The translations under genes and the position numbers were made by a program. Shown one piece after another: positions 1 through 8,649 of a DNA stretch of 64,000 nt. A model generated the notes under the pieces. That model did not search any database, was not told the DNA's origin, and worked only from the letters and a program-made list of their open reading frames with translations. Numbering within the stretch: position 1 is the first letter of the stretch; every line of letters starts with the position of its first letter. The DNA is from Paenibacillus durus (lineage in GTDB: Bacteria > Bacillota > Bacilli > Paenibacillales > Paenibacillaceae), in contig NZ_CP009288.1 in the NCBI RefSeq assembly GCF_000756615.1, positions 5,580,001 to 5,644,000 of the forward strand. The letters run 5' to 3'.

Positions 1-35
1 AGCTTGGCTTATCGGATAAATCAGGGCCCCGCCTC

Positions 36-677
36 TTATTCCACCCCGTCCAGCCACGCCTGAAACTTCAACCGGACGACGGATGAAAGGCTGCTTAGCC
101 GGACTAGCTCTTCAAGGCCCTGCTTGTCCCTGCGCCCGGCTTCCATCATATGCAGCACGCGCGACACTGGCACTCCGCCGTCTCCGGAGGAGACCTTCAC
201 GACCGCTGAGCCGGAGGCCAGTTCTCCTTCGCGCAGCACCCGGAAATAGAAGCCGCTGAAGCCCGACTTCAGCACCTGCGCGGGCATATCCGCAGGACCA
301 TGCTTTTGCGAGAGCTTGAAGCAGGGATAGCGGGGCTGGCTCACTTGAAGAAGGGCGCTGCCGATCTCGTAGATGTCGCCGATGCACACCTCCGTTTCCA
401 GCAGCCCGGCGGTTGTCATATTCTCGCCGAAGGCGGCGTAGTCCAGCTTCTTGCCCAGCCACTCCTCCCAGTAGGCGTAATGCTCCGACGGATACACGCA
501 GACGGCTTTGTCCGGCCCTCCGTGATTGACCAGATCAGCTTGTCCATCCCCGGTCAGCCCGCCGGCGGATACATGCACAGGCCCTTCGACAGGGGATTTG
601 TAGATGCCCGTCTCCAGCGACTTTCCGCGATAAAGGGTCGTAATCGGCAGCCCCACATTCAATGATATGATCTTCAT
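36..677 (-). CDS. MOSC domain protein (YiiM-like)
   Basis: MOSC-domain protein of about 213 residues, the YiiM type. MOSC proteins handle sulfur carried on a conserved cysteine and are linked to molybdenum-cofactor chemistry. The likely sulfur-carrying Cys lies in the motif RYPCFKLS, and the family signature HGGPDKAVCVYP is present. A C-terminal helical extension follows the MOSC fold. I start it at MKIISLN, which has GGGGAT about 7 bases upstream, rather than at an ATG 18 bases earlier with no ribosome site. A molybdopterin oxidoreductase lies 0.7 kb away, but a functional link is only inferred. Confidence 0.85.
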   Translation of the reverse strand: MKIISLNVGLPITTLYRGKSLETGIYKSPVEGPVHVSAGGLTGDGQADLVNHGGPDKAVCVYPSEHYAYWEEWLGKKLDYAAFGENMTTAGLLETEVCIGDIYEIGSALLQVSQPRYPCFKLSQKHGPADMPAQVLKSGFSGFYFRVLREGELASGSAVVKVSSGDGGVPVSRVLHMMEAGRRDKQGLEELVRLSSLSSVVRLKFQAWLDGVE

Positions 678-716
678 GACCATCCCCGCTTTCATTTCGT
701 TTACTTCAATAGGCGG

Positions 717-1217
717 CTATACGAGATAGCAGCTCATAAATACCTCGTCCACGTAGCGGCCTGCAAGATAAAATTCCTCCCGCAATCGCCCTTCTTCATC
801 GAACCCGCATTGCGCATAAAATGCCAGGGCCGCAGCGTTGCAGGAAAGCGCGCGCAGCCGAAGCTTGCGGATACCGCGTTCCGCCGCCAGCGCCTTAACG
901 GCTTCGATCAGGCTTCGGCCGATTCCGAGGCGCTGCCAACCTGGATGGACGGCGATATGAATCTCATAGACATGCCGGTTGCTCTTCATTCCGGTAGGAC
1001 AGCCGAAGCCGACATAACCGCATAGCGTGTCCCCTTTCATCGCCACAAGCTGGGAGCCGGGAGGCGCATGCAGCAAAAAGTCCTCGTTCGACCGCCACGT
1101 CAAGGCTGCAGGAGCCGTATCCTCGGTCCATATCAGATGATCCAGCATAATCAGCTCGCGAACGTCGCGAAATTCCGAGAACCGGATGAACAGCGTCTCT
1201 CTGTCTATGTGAAGCAT
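717..1217 (-). CDS. GNAT family N-acetyltransferase
   Basis: GNAT-fold acetyltransferase of about 166 residues. The acetyl-CoA binding motif A is clear (HPGWQRLGIGRSLIEA, a Q/RxxGxG/A loop), followed by the typical C-terminal ALAFYAQCGF segment. The substrate cannot be told from sequence; small-molecule or protein N-acetylation are both possible. The start MLHIDRE is chosen because AAGGGGG sits about 8 bases upstream; the longer frame adds 13 residues without a better site. The 214 bases between this start and the oxidoreductase gene hold no evident gene. Confidence 0.85.
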   Translation of the reverse strand: MLHIDRETLFIRFSEFRDVRELIMLDHLIWTEDTAPAALTWRSNEDFLLHAPPGSQLVAMKGDTLCGYVGFGCPTGMKSNRHVYEIHIAVHPGWQRLGIGRSLIEAVKALAAERGIRKLRLRALSCNAAALAFYAQCGFDEEGRLREEFYLAGRYVDEVFMSCYLV

Positions 1218-1431
1218 TTTCGTATCCCCCTTGCATTTGAACGACTGCCACTCCAATATTGTTCCGACATAGACGATATTGAACAGCTCGGCCCGCCGCC
1301 CGGCGAACCGGATGCCGATGGTTGTCCAAAAACCTCATCTGCCTATATATCCCCTGTGATCTGCATGTCAGTTATTGCTATCCTAGTATTACGCCTAACC
1401 GACGTTTGGGGCAAGCCTATGCATTGACGCT

Positions 1432-3498
1432 TTAACGCAGTTCAACCTGGACCGTTGCGGAGAAAAAGGTCGCTCCCTTCCCCATATCGCTCAGCCGGTC
1501 CGGGGTAAGCACATTGCTCCGCTGCGCGCGGTCCTTTCCTTCCCACCACAGCCCTTGGCTGATGACGGTGCCGGGCAGCATCCGGTCGGTTACCGCCGCC
1601 CAAATCTGTATCAATCCGCGATCATTGTACACTTTGACCTCATCCCCGTCGGCAATTCCCCGCTCCGCCGCATCTGCGGGATGAATTTGCAGAGTCGGCC
1701 TTTTCTCTAAAGTCTGATGCTTCCCGACATTGGAGAACGTGGAGTTGAGGTAATTATGGTTCGGCGGCGATATGAACATAAGCGGATACTTTTCTTCCTT
1801 GCCCGGCCGCCGGATGCCGTCAAAGCCTTCGGCAAGCGGAGTATAAGTTGGCAGCGGCGGCAGTCCCGCATTCTCCATTGCCCGCGAATACAGTTCAATC
1901 TTGCCGGAAGGCGTGGGCAGATTATCCAGATACCGTTCTTTAGGCGTCATATCCAGTTTGACATGGCGCTCGGCTTTCAGCCGCTCCAGCGTCACTCCGT
2001 TCAGATACGGATTGCGCGGATAGTCCAGCGCCTCGCGGATCATGTCTTCTTCACTTTGCCCGAAGGCTTCCTCGTCAAAGCCCATGGCCTTGCCAAGCAG
2101 CGAGAACAGCTCAACATTGCTCTTGCACTCTCCCGGAGCGGACAGCACCGGTTCCTGGAGCTGGATATAGTGATGCCAATAAGAGCTGTACAAATCGGTA
2201 TTTTCAAAAGTCGACGTCGCGGGAAGCACAATGTCGGCGTATTTGGCCGTATCAGTCAGAAAAAGATCATGCACGACCGTAAAAAGGTCCTCGCGCGCGA
2301 ATCCGCGCCGCACCCGCTCCGCGTCCGGCGCGACGACGAGCGGATTGCTGCAGTAGACGAACAGCGCCTTAATCGGCTGCTCCGTCATTTCCAGCGCTTC
2401 GCCGATCCGGTTCATATTTATGCTGCGCGCCCGCGGATTCGGGCGCAGATCGGGACGCTCCAGCGCCCGGGAATTCATCCCGGCATACCCGCCGTTCCCC
2501 TTGGTCGCGCCTCCCCCCGTCTTCAGCCATTGTCCGGTCAGCGCCGGCAGACAGGCGATGCTGCGCACCGCCATGCCGCCGTTGTCATGATGCTGAAGCC
2601 CGTTGCCGATGTGGATATAAGACACCCCAGCCTCTCCGTACAGCTTGCCCAACTGTTCAATGTCTTCTGCGGGGATGCCCGTAATGGCCGCCACGGCCTC
2701 CGGCGTATACTCTTCCGCCTGCTTCCGCAGTTCTTCATGCCCCACCGTATAAGTCTTAAGGAAATTCGCGTCCGTCATCCCGTCGCGGAACAAAATATGC
2801 ATGATGCCGAGCGCCAGCGCCGCATCCGTCCCGGGGTAGAGCGGCAGGAACCAGTCGGCCCACTGCGCCGTACGGTTCTTGTGAACGTCGATGACGATGA
2901 TCTTGGTGCCCTTCTTCCGGGCCTGCTCGGCCAGCACAACCTGATGCATGTTCGTGCTGACGATATTTCCGCCCCAGACGATGATCAGATCAGCGTTCAC
3001 GATATCCTCCGGGCTTGTCCCGCCGCTGAAGCCCATCGTATATTTCCAGCCCGCGCTTCCGGCGGCATTGCAAATGGTCTGCTCCAGACGGCTTGCTCCA
3101 AGCGCGTTGAAGAACCGGCGGTCCATGCCTTCCACACTGAGCACACCCATATTGCCGTAGAAGCTGTAAGGCAGAATGCTCTCCGGCCCGTATTCTTCTG
3201 ACAGACTGCGGAATTTGTCGGCTATCTCGGCAATCGCCTCATCCCAGCTGATCGGTTCGAATAGGGCCTCGCCTTTGCGTCCCACGCGCCGAAGCGGAGT
3301 CGACAGCCGTTCCGGATGGTGGACGCGCTCCGCCATATGCCTGACCTTGTTGCAAATGGCTCCCCGGGTCACCGGGTGCTTAGGATCTCCTTCAACTTTC
3401 ACAATCTTCCCATCTAGCTTATGGACAAGAAGACCGCATGTATCGGGACAATCCAGTGAGCATACCGCCGGAAATACGCCGTTCTCTAATTTTCTCAT
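1432..3498 (-). CDS. molybdopterin oxidoreductase (formate dehydrogenase/BisC-like)
   Basis: Large molybdopterin-dependent oxidoreductase of 688 residues. An N-terminal 4Fe-4S site is visible as C13-x3-C17-x3-C21-x27-C49. The bis-MGD binding body follows (FSGGTSPEDIVNADLIIVWG, then later VYCSNPLVV) and a C-terminal dinucleotide-binding domain ends the protein. C143 in TICNAAGSAG is at about the place of the metal-ligand Cys/Sec of formate dehydrogenases, so a Cys-ligated enzyme is possible. The start at MRKLENG has AAGGAGGGC upstream. The formate channel and formate-THF ligase nearby suggest a formate-linked role, but members of this family use many substrates, so the assignment is open. Confidence 0.85.
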   Translation of the reverse strand: MRKLENGVFPAVCSLDCPDTCGLLVHKLDGKIVKVEGDPKHPVTRGAICNKVRHMAERVHHPERLSTPLRRVGRKGEALFEPISWDEAIAEIADKFRSLSEEYGPESILPYSFYGNMGVLSVEGMDRRFFNALGASRLEQTICNAAGSAGWKYTMGFSGGTSPEDIVNADLIIVWGGNIVSTNMHQVVLAEQARKKGTKIIVIDVHKNRTAQWADWFLPLYPGTDAALALGIMHILFRDGMTDANFLKTYTVGHEELRKQAEEYTPEAVAAITGIPAEDIEQLGKLYGEAGVSYIHIGNGLQHHDNGGMAVRSIACLPALTGQWLKTGGGATKGNGGYAGMNSRALERPDLRPNPRARSINMNRIGEALEMTEQPIKALFVYCSNPLVVAPDAERVRRGFAREDLFTVVHDLFLTDTAKYADIVLPATSTFENTDLYSSYWHHYIQLQEPVLSAPGECKSNVELFSLLGKAMGFDEEAFGQSEEDMIREALDYPRNPYLNGVTLERLKAERHVKLDMTPKERYLDNLPTPSGKIELYSRAMENAGLPPLPTYTPLAEGFDGIRRPGKEEKYPLMFISPPNHNYLNSTFSNVGKHQTLEKRPTLQIHPADAAERGIADGDEVKVYNDRGLIQIWAAVTDRMLPGTVISQGLWWEGKDRAQRSNVLTPDRLSDMGKGATFFSATVQVELR

Positions 3499-3726
3499 AC
3501 TCGCAGCCCTCCTTATTTTCACTGCTGTTATTGTATAATTGAACGTTCCCTTACGTAAAGGTGAATCATGCACGGGAAAACTGATTCATTCCGGTAATTG
3601 CCGGGTAATAGAAGACATGAAATACTCCCTATTGATTTCGCCGTAAGCTTCGGTTTCGTTCCCCCGGACCGTTAGCTGTTACGGCGAACTTTGTTTTGTC
3701 GTAATTGTCTGCCATACGGACATAAA

Positions 3727-3756
3727 AAGGCACCGCTCCACTGGAGACGGTACCTT
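3727..3756 (-). terminator. terminator after formate/nitrite channel gene
   Basis: Inverted repeat AAGGCACCGCTCC / GGAGACGGTACCTT with a 3-4 base loop, followed on the minus strand by a short T run. It lies 57 bases beyond the stop of the channel gene. Confidence 0.75.
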
Positions 3757-3812
3757 GGTTGGTTGGATATTCATATTGAGATATAGAAGATTATTGCCGT
3801 TAACGGCGGGTA

Positions 3813-4640
3813 TTATGCGTGTTTCTTCACACCTGCGGACGCTACATTGTCAAGCGATTGAACCGCTGCAGGGGATTTGCGCAGGTAGGCATTCCAATAA
3901 GCGCCTGCTACAAAGAGGGCTCCGCCTGTCAGGTTGCCCAGCCAGACCGGCACGAAATTGCCGATGTACTGTCCCCAAGAGAAATGGCCTTCGAAAATGG
4001 CTGCTGGAATAAGGAACATATTAGCGACAACGTGCTGGAATCCGATGGCAACGAAAGCCATGGTCGGGAACCAGATACCGATAATTTTGCCGCTGAAATT
4101 GTCGGCACCGTAGGACAGCCAGACAGCCAGCGCGACGAGCCAGTTACAACCGATACCCGAGATGAAAGCCTGGAGGAATGTAGCGTCCAGTTTGTGTTCC
4201 GCCAGATCAACCAGCTTATCGAGGTAGACGCCATCGGCGGTCAAACCGACGACATGGCCGAAGAAATAAGCCACAAACAGTGCTCCCGCCAAATTGCTCA
4301 GCGTAATCAGAATCAGATTCTTAATCGTCTCTCCGAACGAAATCTTCTTGGAAAACATTGCGAGCGGCACAGCCATCATATTGCCGGTCAGCAGTTCGCC
4401 CCCTGCGAGAAGTACGAGAATGAGTCCGACCGGGAACACTGACGCCCCGATAAAGCTGGCGATGGACCCCCATTCCTTCGGCGCGCTGGCAATGACGCGA
4501 ATATCAAGCAAATACCCTAGAGCGATGAACGCTCCTCCCAAAAAACCGAGGATAAGCACGGTGGCCAGAGGGTTATGAGCCTTCTTTATGCCGTTCTCCA
4601 CCGTAACTTCGGCTATTTGCTGCGGTTTGTTATAAGCCAT
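3813..4640 (-). CDS. formate/nitrite transporter family channel
   Basis: Six-helix membrane channel of 275 residues in the FocA/NirC family, which passes formate, nitrite or hydrosulfide across the cytoplasmic membrane. Family marks are GELLTGNMM in the second helix region, the NLAGALFVAYF repeat half and the pore histidine in GFQHVVANM (FocA has the same His in GFEHSIANM). Length and helix layout are normal. Two perfect CRP/FNR-type palindromes lie about 80 and 110 bases upstream, suggesting oxygen- or nitrite-responsive control. Formate is the likeliest substrate from the neighbours; nitrite cannot be excluded. Confidence 0.9.
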   Translation of the reverse strand: MAYNKPQQIAEVTVENGIKKAHNPLATVLILGFLGGAFIALGYLLDIRVIASAPKEWGSIASFIGASVFPVGLILVLLAGGELLTGNMMAVPLAMFSKKISFGETIKNLILITLSNLAGALFVAYFFGHVVGLTADGVYLDKLVDLAEHKLDATFLQAFISGIGCNWLVALAVWLSYGADNFSGKIIGIWFPTMAFVAIGFQHVVANMFLIPAAIFEGHFSWGQYIGNFVPVWLGNLTGGALFVAGAYWNAYLRKSPAAVQSLDNVASAGVKKHA

Positions 4641-4718
4641 TGTTCCTGTCTCCTTCTAATCATTTACTTTAAATTTTTCCTTTGGGTCTCATTGTAGCGC
4701 TTCGCCCCTTACATTTAC

Positions 4719-4763
4719 GTGATAATTATCACTTGAGAAAAATAACAAGTGAAAATTTTCACT
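4719..4763 (-). promoter_or_regulatory. two CRP/FNR-type palindromes upstream of the channel gene
   Basis: GTGATAATTATCAC at 4719-4732 and AGTGAAAATTTTCACT at 4748-4763 are both perfect palindromes of the GTGA-N6-TCAC class bound by CRP/FNR-family regulators. Their centres are 30 bases apart, close to three helical turns. The regulator is inferred from the motif only. Confidence 0.65.
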
Positions 4764-4844
4764 GGTGTGTCAAACTTTAAACCGCTTCCGGTAATTGGGA
4801 AAAGTTATGTATGAAAATACGCGTTTAGCCGCCTCGAATAAGCA

Positions 4845-4872
4845 AAAACCGGAGCCGCCAGGCTCCGGTTTT
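4845..4872 (-). terminator. terminator after NADH oxidase gene
   Basis: Perfect 12-base inverted repeat AAAACCGGAGCC / GGCTCCGGTTTT with a 4-base loop and T-rich sequence on the minus-strand 3' side. It lies about 50 bases after the NADH oxidase stop and could work in both directions. Confidence 0.85.
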
Positions 4873-4921
4873 CAAGCGATATTTTGAAGTATCAAGATGT
4901 TTAAATTCGGGAAACTTCCCC

Positions 4922-6286
4922 TTATACTCTGACCGGCTGTCTGCTGTCTACAGTCTTCGGCAGCGCCTGAAGGCCGACGGTGTTCAGGAAGTTCCACGGC
5001 TTGTTGTAATGCGGCTGGAAGAAGAAATCGATGAAGGCAAGCTGGTCGACCGTCATGCCGTTCTGAATGCAGACCGAAATCGTATTGATCGACTGGGTCA
5101 GATCCGCCTTAGACATGATCTGTGCTCCCAGAATACGGCGCGTGCAGCGTTCAAAGACTACCTTGAGCTGAACCTCTTCGAAGGAAGGCATGAATTCCGG
5201 ACGGTAATTGTCCGTAATCATCACCGCTTCGGCGTCGATTCCCTCGTTTTTCGCGGCGGCTTCGGTCAAGCCGGTTCCGGCTATGTTATCCTCATAAATT
5301 TTGATGCCCGAAGTACCCTGGGTGCCCATATATGGAATCGTGTTGTTCACCAGATTTCGTGCAACTAGCGTACCCATCCGTACGGCGTTGGTCGCCAGCG
5401 GGATATAGGCTTTTTTACCGGTAGGATTGTAGTGAATGGCGCAGCTGTCTCCTGCTGCAAACACATCTGGCGCGCTGGTGCGCATATACTCGTTCACGAT
5501 AATCGCTCCGTTGCCGAGCATATCGACCTGCCCCTTCAGCAGTTCCGTGTTCGGACGGAAACCGATGCAGAGGATGACCAGATCGGCTTTGTATTCGCCT
5601 TTATCCGTAACGATTGTCGTGACTTTACCGTTCTCGCCTTTGAAGGAGCTGACCTTTTCGCCCAGCGCCAGTTCAATGCCGTGATCCTTTAGAGACTGTT
5701 CAATCGGATTCGTAAATTCGGCGTCGAGATATTTGCTGAGAATGCGCGTCTCGGCGTCGATCAATGTAACCTTTTTACCGTTAAGCTGGAATGCCTCGAC
5801 CAGTTCGACGCCGATGTAGCCTGCTCCAACAACTGCGATCTGCTTGGCGTGCTGAGCTTTTTCGATAATCGTATTGGAATGTTGGAAGTTTTTCGAAAGC
5901 ACAATGTTATCAAGTTCAATTCCCTCAAGCTTCGGCATAATGGGCCAAGACCCTGTCGTTACAATCAGCTTGTCGTAGGTGTCGTCGAATTCCTTGCCTG
6001 TGCTTAGGTCGCGGGCGCGCAGCGTTTTGTTCTTCGTATTAACGGAGACAACCTCATGGCGCATATTGGTCTTGACTCCAAGCTCGGCCAGCTTCTCCGG
6101 GGACGAATAGAACAACCCCTGCGGGTCCTTCACAACGCCTCCGACATAAAGCGCAATGCCACAGGACAAGAACGAAATGTTGTCATTTCGCTCATACACG
6201 GTAATTTCGGCTTCCGGGTACAGCTGGGCGGTATTGACAATAGCGGCGGTTCCTGCGTGGGTACACCCAATAACAGCTACTTTCAT
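4922..6286 (-). CDS. nox: NADH oxidase / CoA-disulfide reductase family flavoprotein
   Basis: FAD/NAD-dependent oxidoreductase of about 454 residues. The N-terminal FAD site is VAVIGCTHAG, with His10. The redox Cys42 in SFLSCGIALYVGG is the single active cysteine shared by water-forming NADH oxidases and CoA-disulfide reductases. A second Rossmann motif, VVGAGYIGVELVEAF, binds NADH, and FAAGDSCA closes the FAD site. Water-forming NADH oxidase is the likelier job. The start MKVAVIG is set by GGAGGAGGAAG; the longer frame runs back through the promoter. Two FNR-type boxes lie 57-105 bases upstream, so expression probably follows oxygen or redox state. Confidence 0.88.
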   Translation of the reverse strand: MKVAVIGCTHAGTAAIVNTAQLYPEAEITVYERNDNISFLSCGIALYVGGVVKDPQGLFYSSPEKLAELGVKTNMRHEVVSVNTKNKTLRARDLSTGKEFDDTYDKLIVTTGSWPIMPKLEGIELDNIVLSKNFQHSNTIIEKAQHAKQIAVVGAGYIGVELVEAFQLNGKKVTLIDAETRILSKYLDAEFTNPIEQSLKDHGIELALGEKVSSFKGENGKVTTIVTDKGEYKADLVILCIGFRPNTELLKGQVDMLGNGAIIVNEYMRTSAPDVFAAGDSCAIHYNPTGKKAYIPLATNAVRMGTLVARNLVNNTIPYMGTQGTSGIKIYEDNIAGTGLTEAAAKNEGIDAEAVMITDNYRPEFMPSFEEVQLKVVFERCTRRILGAQIMSKADLTQSINTISVCIQNGMTVDQLAFIDFFFQPHYNKPWNFLNTVGLQALPKTVDSRQPVRV

Positions 6287-6342
6287 GATTTCTTCCTCCT
6301 CCATTTTTAAAAATTCTCTTTTTTTAAGGAATATTAAGTGAC

Positions 6343-6391
6343 TGTGACTTATTTCACTTAATGCCATTATTATATTGTGATAATAATCACA
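6343..6391 (-). promoter_or_regulatory. two CRP/FNR-type boxes upstream of nox
   Basis: TGTGATAATAATCACA at 6376-6391 matches the TGTGA-N6-TCACA consensus exactly. TGTGACTTATTTCACT at 6343-6358 matches all but the last base. Their centres are 33 bases apart. The same paired arrangement is found at the formate/nitrite channel gene. Confidence 0.7.
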
Positions 6392-6551
6392 TTTCAATCT
6401 TTTTTCCGTTTTTTAACAGATTGTTCACAATTTAAAATATTCAATTTCGGAAAAAGTCCGTATTAGTTTTGCCCGCTTGCCCGCTCATTATGTCAGTGAC
6501 AGCCGAAGCAGCCGGTCGGTATCCGTGTGTACAACTCTTTAAGCGATCTTC

Positions 6552-6589
6552 AAAAAAATAACCCCCGGATTCGCTGGCGAACCCGGGGG
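6552..6589 (-). terminator. terminator after fhs
   Basis: GC-rich hairpin (CCCCCGG-x-TTCGC against GCGAA-x-CCGGGGG) followed on the minus strand by TTATTTTTTT. It lies about 35 bases past the fhs stop and is a textbook rho-independent terminator. Confidence 0.9.
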
Positions 6590-6623
6590 CTGTAAATTTT
6601 ACTAAAAACTTAAAAATTTTATA

Positions 6624-8258
6624 TTATAAAAGGCCGATCAGTGTTCCTTCCCTGTCAATCTGCAGGCCCTCGGCGGCAGGCTTGGCCGGCAGTCCCGGCA
6701 TTGTCACAATGCTGCCGGTAATCACAACGGCAAATCCCGCTCCCAGCGAGAGCGTTATGTCGCGAACCTGAACAGTGAAGCCCTCGGGCGCTCCAAGCAG
6801 GCGCGGCTGGTCGGAGAAGGAATAAGGGGTCTTGGCCATGCATACCTGCAGATGGCTTAAGCCCAGCCTTTCGATCAGCGCCAGACTGCGTTTGGCCGCC
6901 GGACTGAAGGCGACATCGGCGCCGTGGTAAATTTCTTTGACGATTTTGCCGATCTTGGACGGGATGTCCAGATTGTCTTTGTACAGCGGCGCATAAGCGG
7001 AAGTATCCGAGCCGGACAACAGCTTCTTGAGTGCGGTGGCCAATTCCAGCCCTCCGGCGCCGCCCTCGGCCCAGGCCTTGGAAATCGCGGCAGGCACATT
7101 CAGACGTCGGCAGGCCGCCAGCACTTCCTGAATCTCCGCTTGGCTGTCGCCTTCAAAATGATTGAGAGCCACCAGCACCGGGACGCCGAATTTCCGCAAA
7201 TTCTTGATATGCCGCTGCATATTGGAAAGTCCGGCAATCAGCGCAGCCCGGTTCCCGGCATACAGCTCACTCTTAGGGACACCGCCGTTATACTTCAGCG
7301 ATTTCACCGTAACGACCAGTACGGCAGCGGAAGGCTTAAGGCCTGCCTGCCGGCATTTGATGTCCATGAATTTCTCCGCTCCGAGATCGGCGCCGAAGCC
7401 TGCTTCCGTCACGACAACTTCGCTAAGCTTCAGCGCGTAACGGGTGCCGATCACACTGCTGCAGCCATGTGCGATATTGGCAAACGGTCCGCCGTGCACG
7501 ATGACCGGCGTTCCCTCCAGCGTCTGCACCAGATTCGGTTTAATCGCCTCTTTCAGCAGGGCGGTCATGGCGTCCACCGCTTTCAGACTGCCCGCCGTTA
7601 CCGGCTTCCCTTCGCGATCATAGCCGATCAGCATCCGGCCAAGGCGCTCCCGCAAATCGGCCAGATTATTGCACAGACACAGCACGGCCATGATTTCGGA
7701 GGCGGTGGTGATCAGAAATCCGCTCTCCCGGACCGTCCCGTTGCCGTCGCCAAGCCCTGTCACGATGCTGCGCAGACTGCGGTCATTCATGTCCATAACC
7801 CGTTTCCATACGATCTTCTGCGGGTCCAGCCCGAGCTCATTGCCCTGGAATATATGATTGTCAATCATGGCCGACAGCAAATTATGGGCCGACGTCACTG
7901 CATGAATATCGCCCGTAAAATGCAGATTGATCTCGTCAGCCGGAATAATCTGCGCTTTTCCGCTGCCCGTAGCTCCGCCTTTCATGCCAAGACAAGGGCC
8001 AAGCGACGGTTCCCGCAGCGCAGCCACTGTCTTGACTCCTGCTCTGTTCATGGCCTGCGCCAGGCCGATCGTCGTCAGCGTCTTGCCTTCCCCCGCAGGG
8101 GTTGGGTTGATTGCGGTGACCAGCACCAGCTTGCCGTCCGGACGGCCCTTGATCTCATCCCACAGGGATGGAGCCAGCTTGGCCTTATATTTGCCATACA
8201 ATTCCAAATGTTCTTCATGAATTCCCGTCTCTGCCGCAACTTCCGTAATTAACTTCAT
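6624..8258 (-). CDS. fhs: formate-tetrahydrofolate ligase
   Basis: Formyltetrahydrofolate synthetase of 544 residues, close to the usual 550-560. It joins formate to tetrahydrofolate using ATP, feeding purine, Met-tRNA formylation and one-carbon pools. The P-loop TPAGEGKT is at residues 53-60; LREPSLGPCLGMKGGATGSG and the later ALNHFEGDS and MPGLPAKPAAE segments are family signatures. A GGGGG ribosome site lies about 14 bases upstream of the ATG, somewhat far. It has its own terminator and is probably a single-gene transcript, although it sits in a group with other likely formate genes. Confidence 0.96.
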   Translation of the reverse strand: MKLITEVAAETGIHEEHLELYGKYKAKLAPSLWDEIKGRPDGKLVLVTAINPTPAGEGKTLTTIGLAQAMNRAGVKTVAALREPSLGPCLGMKGGATGSGKAQIIPADEINLHFTGDIHAVTSAHNLLSAMIDNHIFQGNELGLDPQKIVWKRVMDMNDRSLRSIVTGLGDGNGTVRESGFLITTASEIMAVLCLCNNLADLRERLGRMLIGYDREGKPVTAGSLKAVDAMTALLKEAIKPNLVQTLEGTPVIVHGGPFANIAHGCSSVIGTRYALKLSEVVVTEAGFGADLGAEKFMDIKCRQAGLKPSAAVLVVTVKSLKYNGGVPKSELYAGNRAALIAGLSNMQRHIKNLRKFGVPVLVALNHFEGDSQAEIQEVLAACRRLNVPAAISKAWAEGGAGGLELATALKKLLSGSDTSAYAPLYKDNLDIPSKIGKIVKEIYHGADVAFSPAAKRSLALIERLGLSHLQVCMAKTPYSFSDQPRLLGAPEGFTVQVRDITLSLGAGFAVVITGSIVTMPGLPAKPAAEGLQIDREGTLIGLL

Positions 8259-8649
8259 GACAGTATACTAACCCCCTGAAACATAATATCCTAAACCTGT
8301 CCGCCAGCCATCCTATTTCATCAGCATGCCGTACATTAAGCTCTTATTACAGGATACAAGGTCTTTGGGAAGCGTCAAGCCTTATTTTCAGGCTTTATCC
8401 CGTTCTCTAATGAACTCCATACGATGAAAAAAGCCTTCCGGTAAGGGCAGACCCATGTTCCGGAAGGCTTCGCCGCGGGTGCACAATTACCGACATGGAG
8501 GTATTGGCGGCGGCGGCACGATATGCATACCTCTCGCCGCGCCGCTTTCATGCGTCCGGACTACCGACCGGAGCCGTGTTTTTACGTTTCCTTCCCATCT
8601 TACCTTATATTTGGCGAATTTCAACAGTGGAAAGGCGGCAGGACGGCTG
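8259..8649. other. intergenic stretch without a gene
   Basis: About 390 bases between fhs and the monooxygenase gene. It holds the monooxygenase terminator (8425-8470) and presumably the fhs promoter. I see no convincing gene or riboswitch here; the open frames lack start signals and family resemblance. Confidence 0.6.
8425..8470 (-). terminator. terminator after luciferase-like monooxygenase gene
   Basis: Perfect 11-base arms AAGCCTTCCGG / CCGGAAGGCTT with an 18-base loop and a run of six T on the minus-strand 3' side. Confidence 0.8.
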
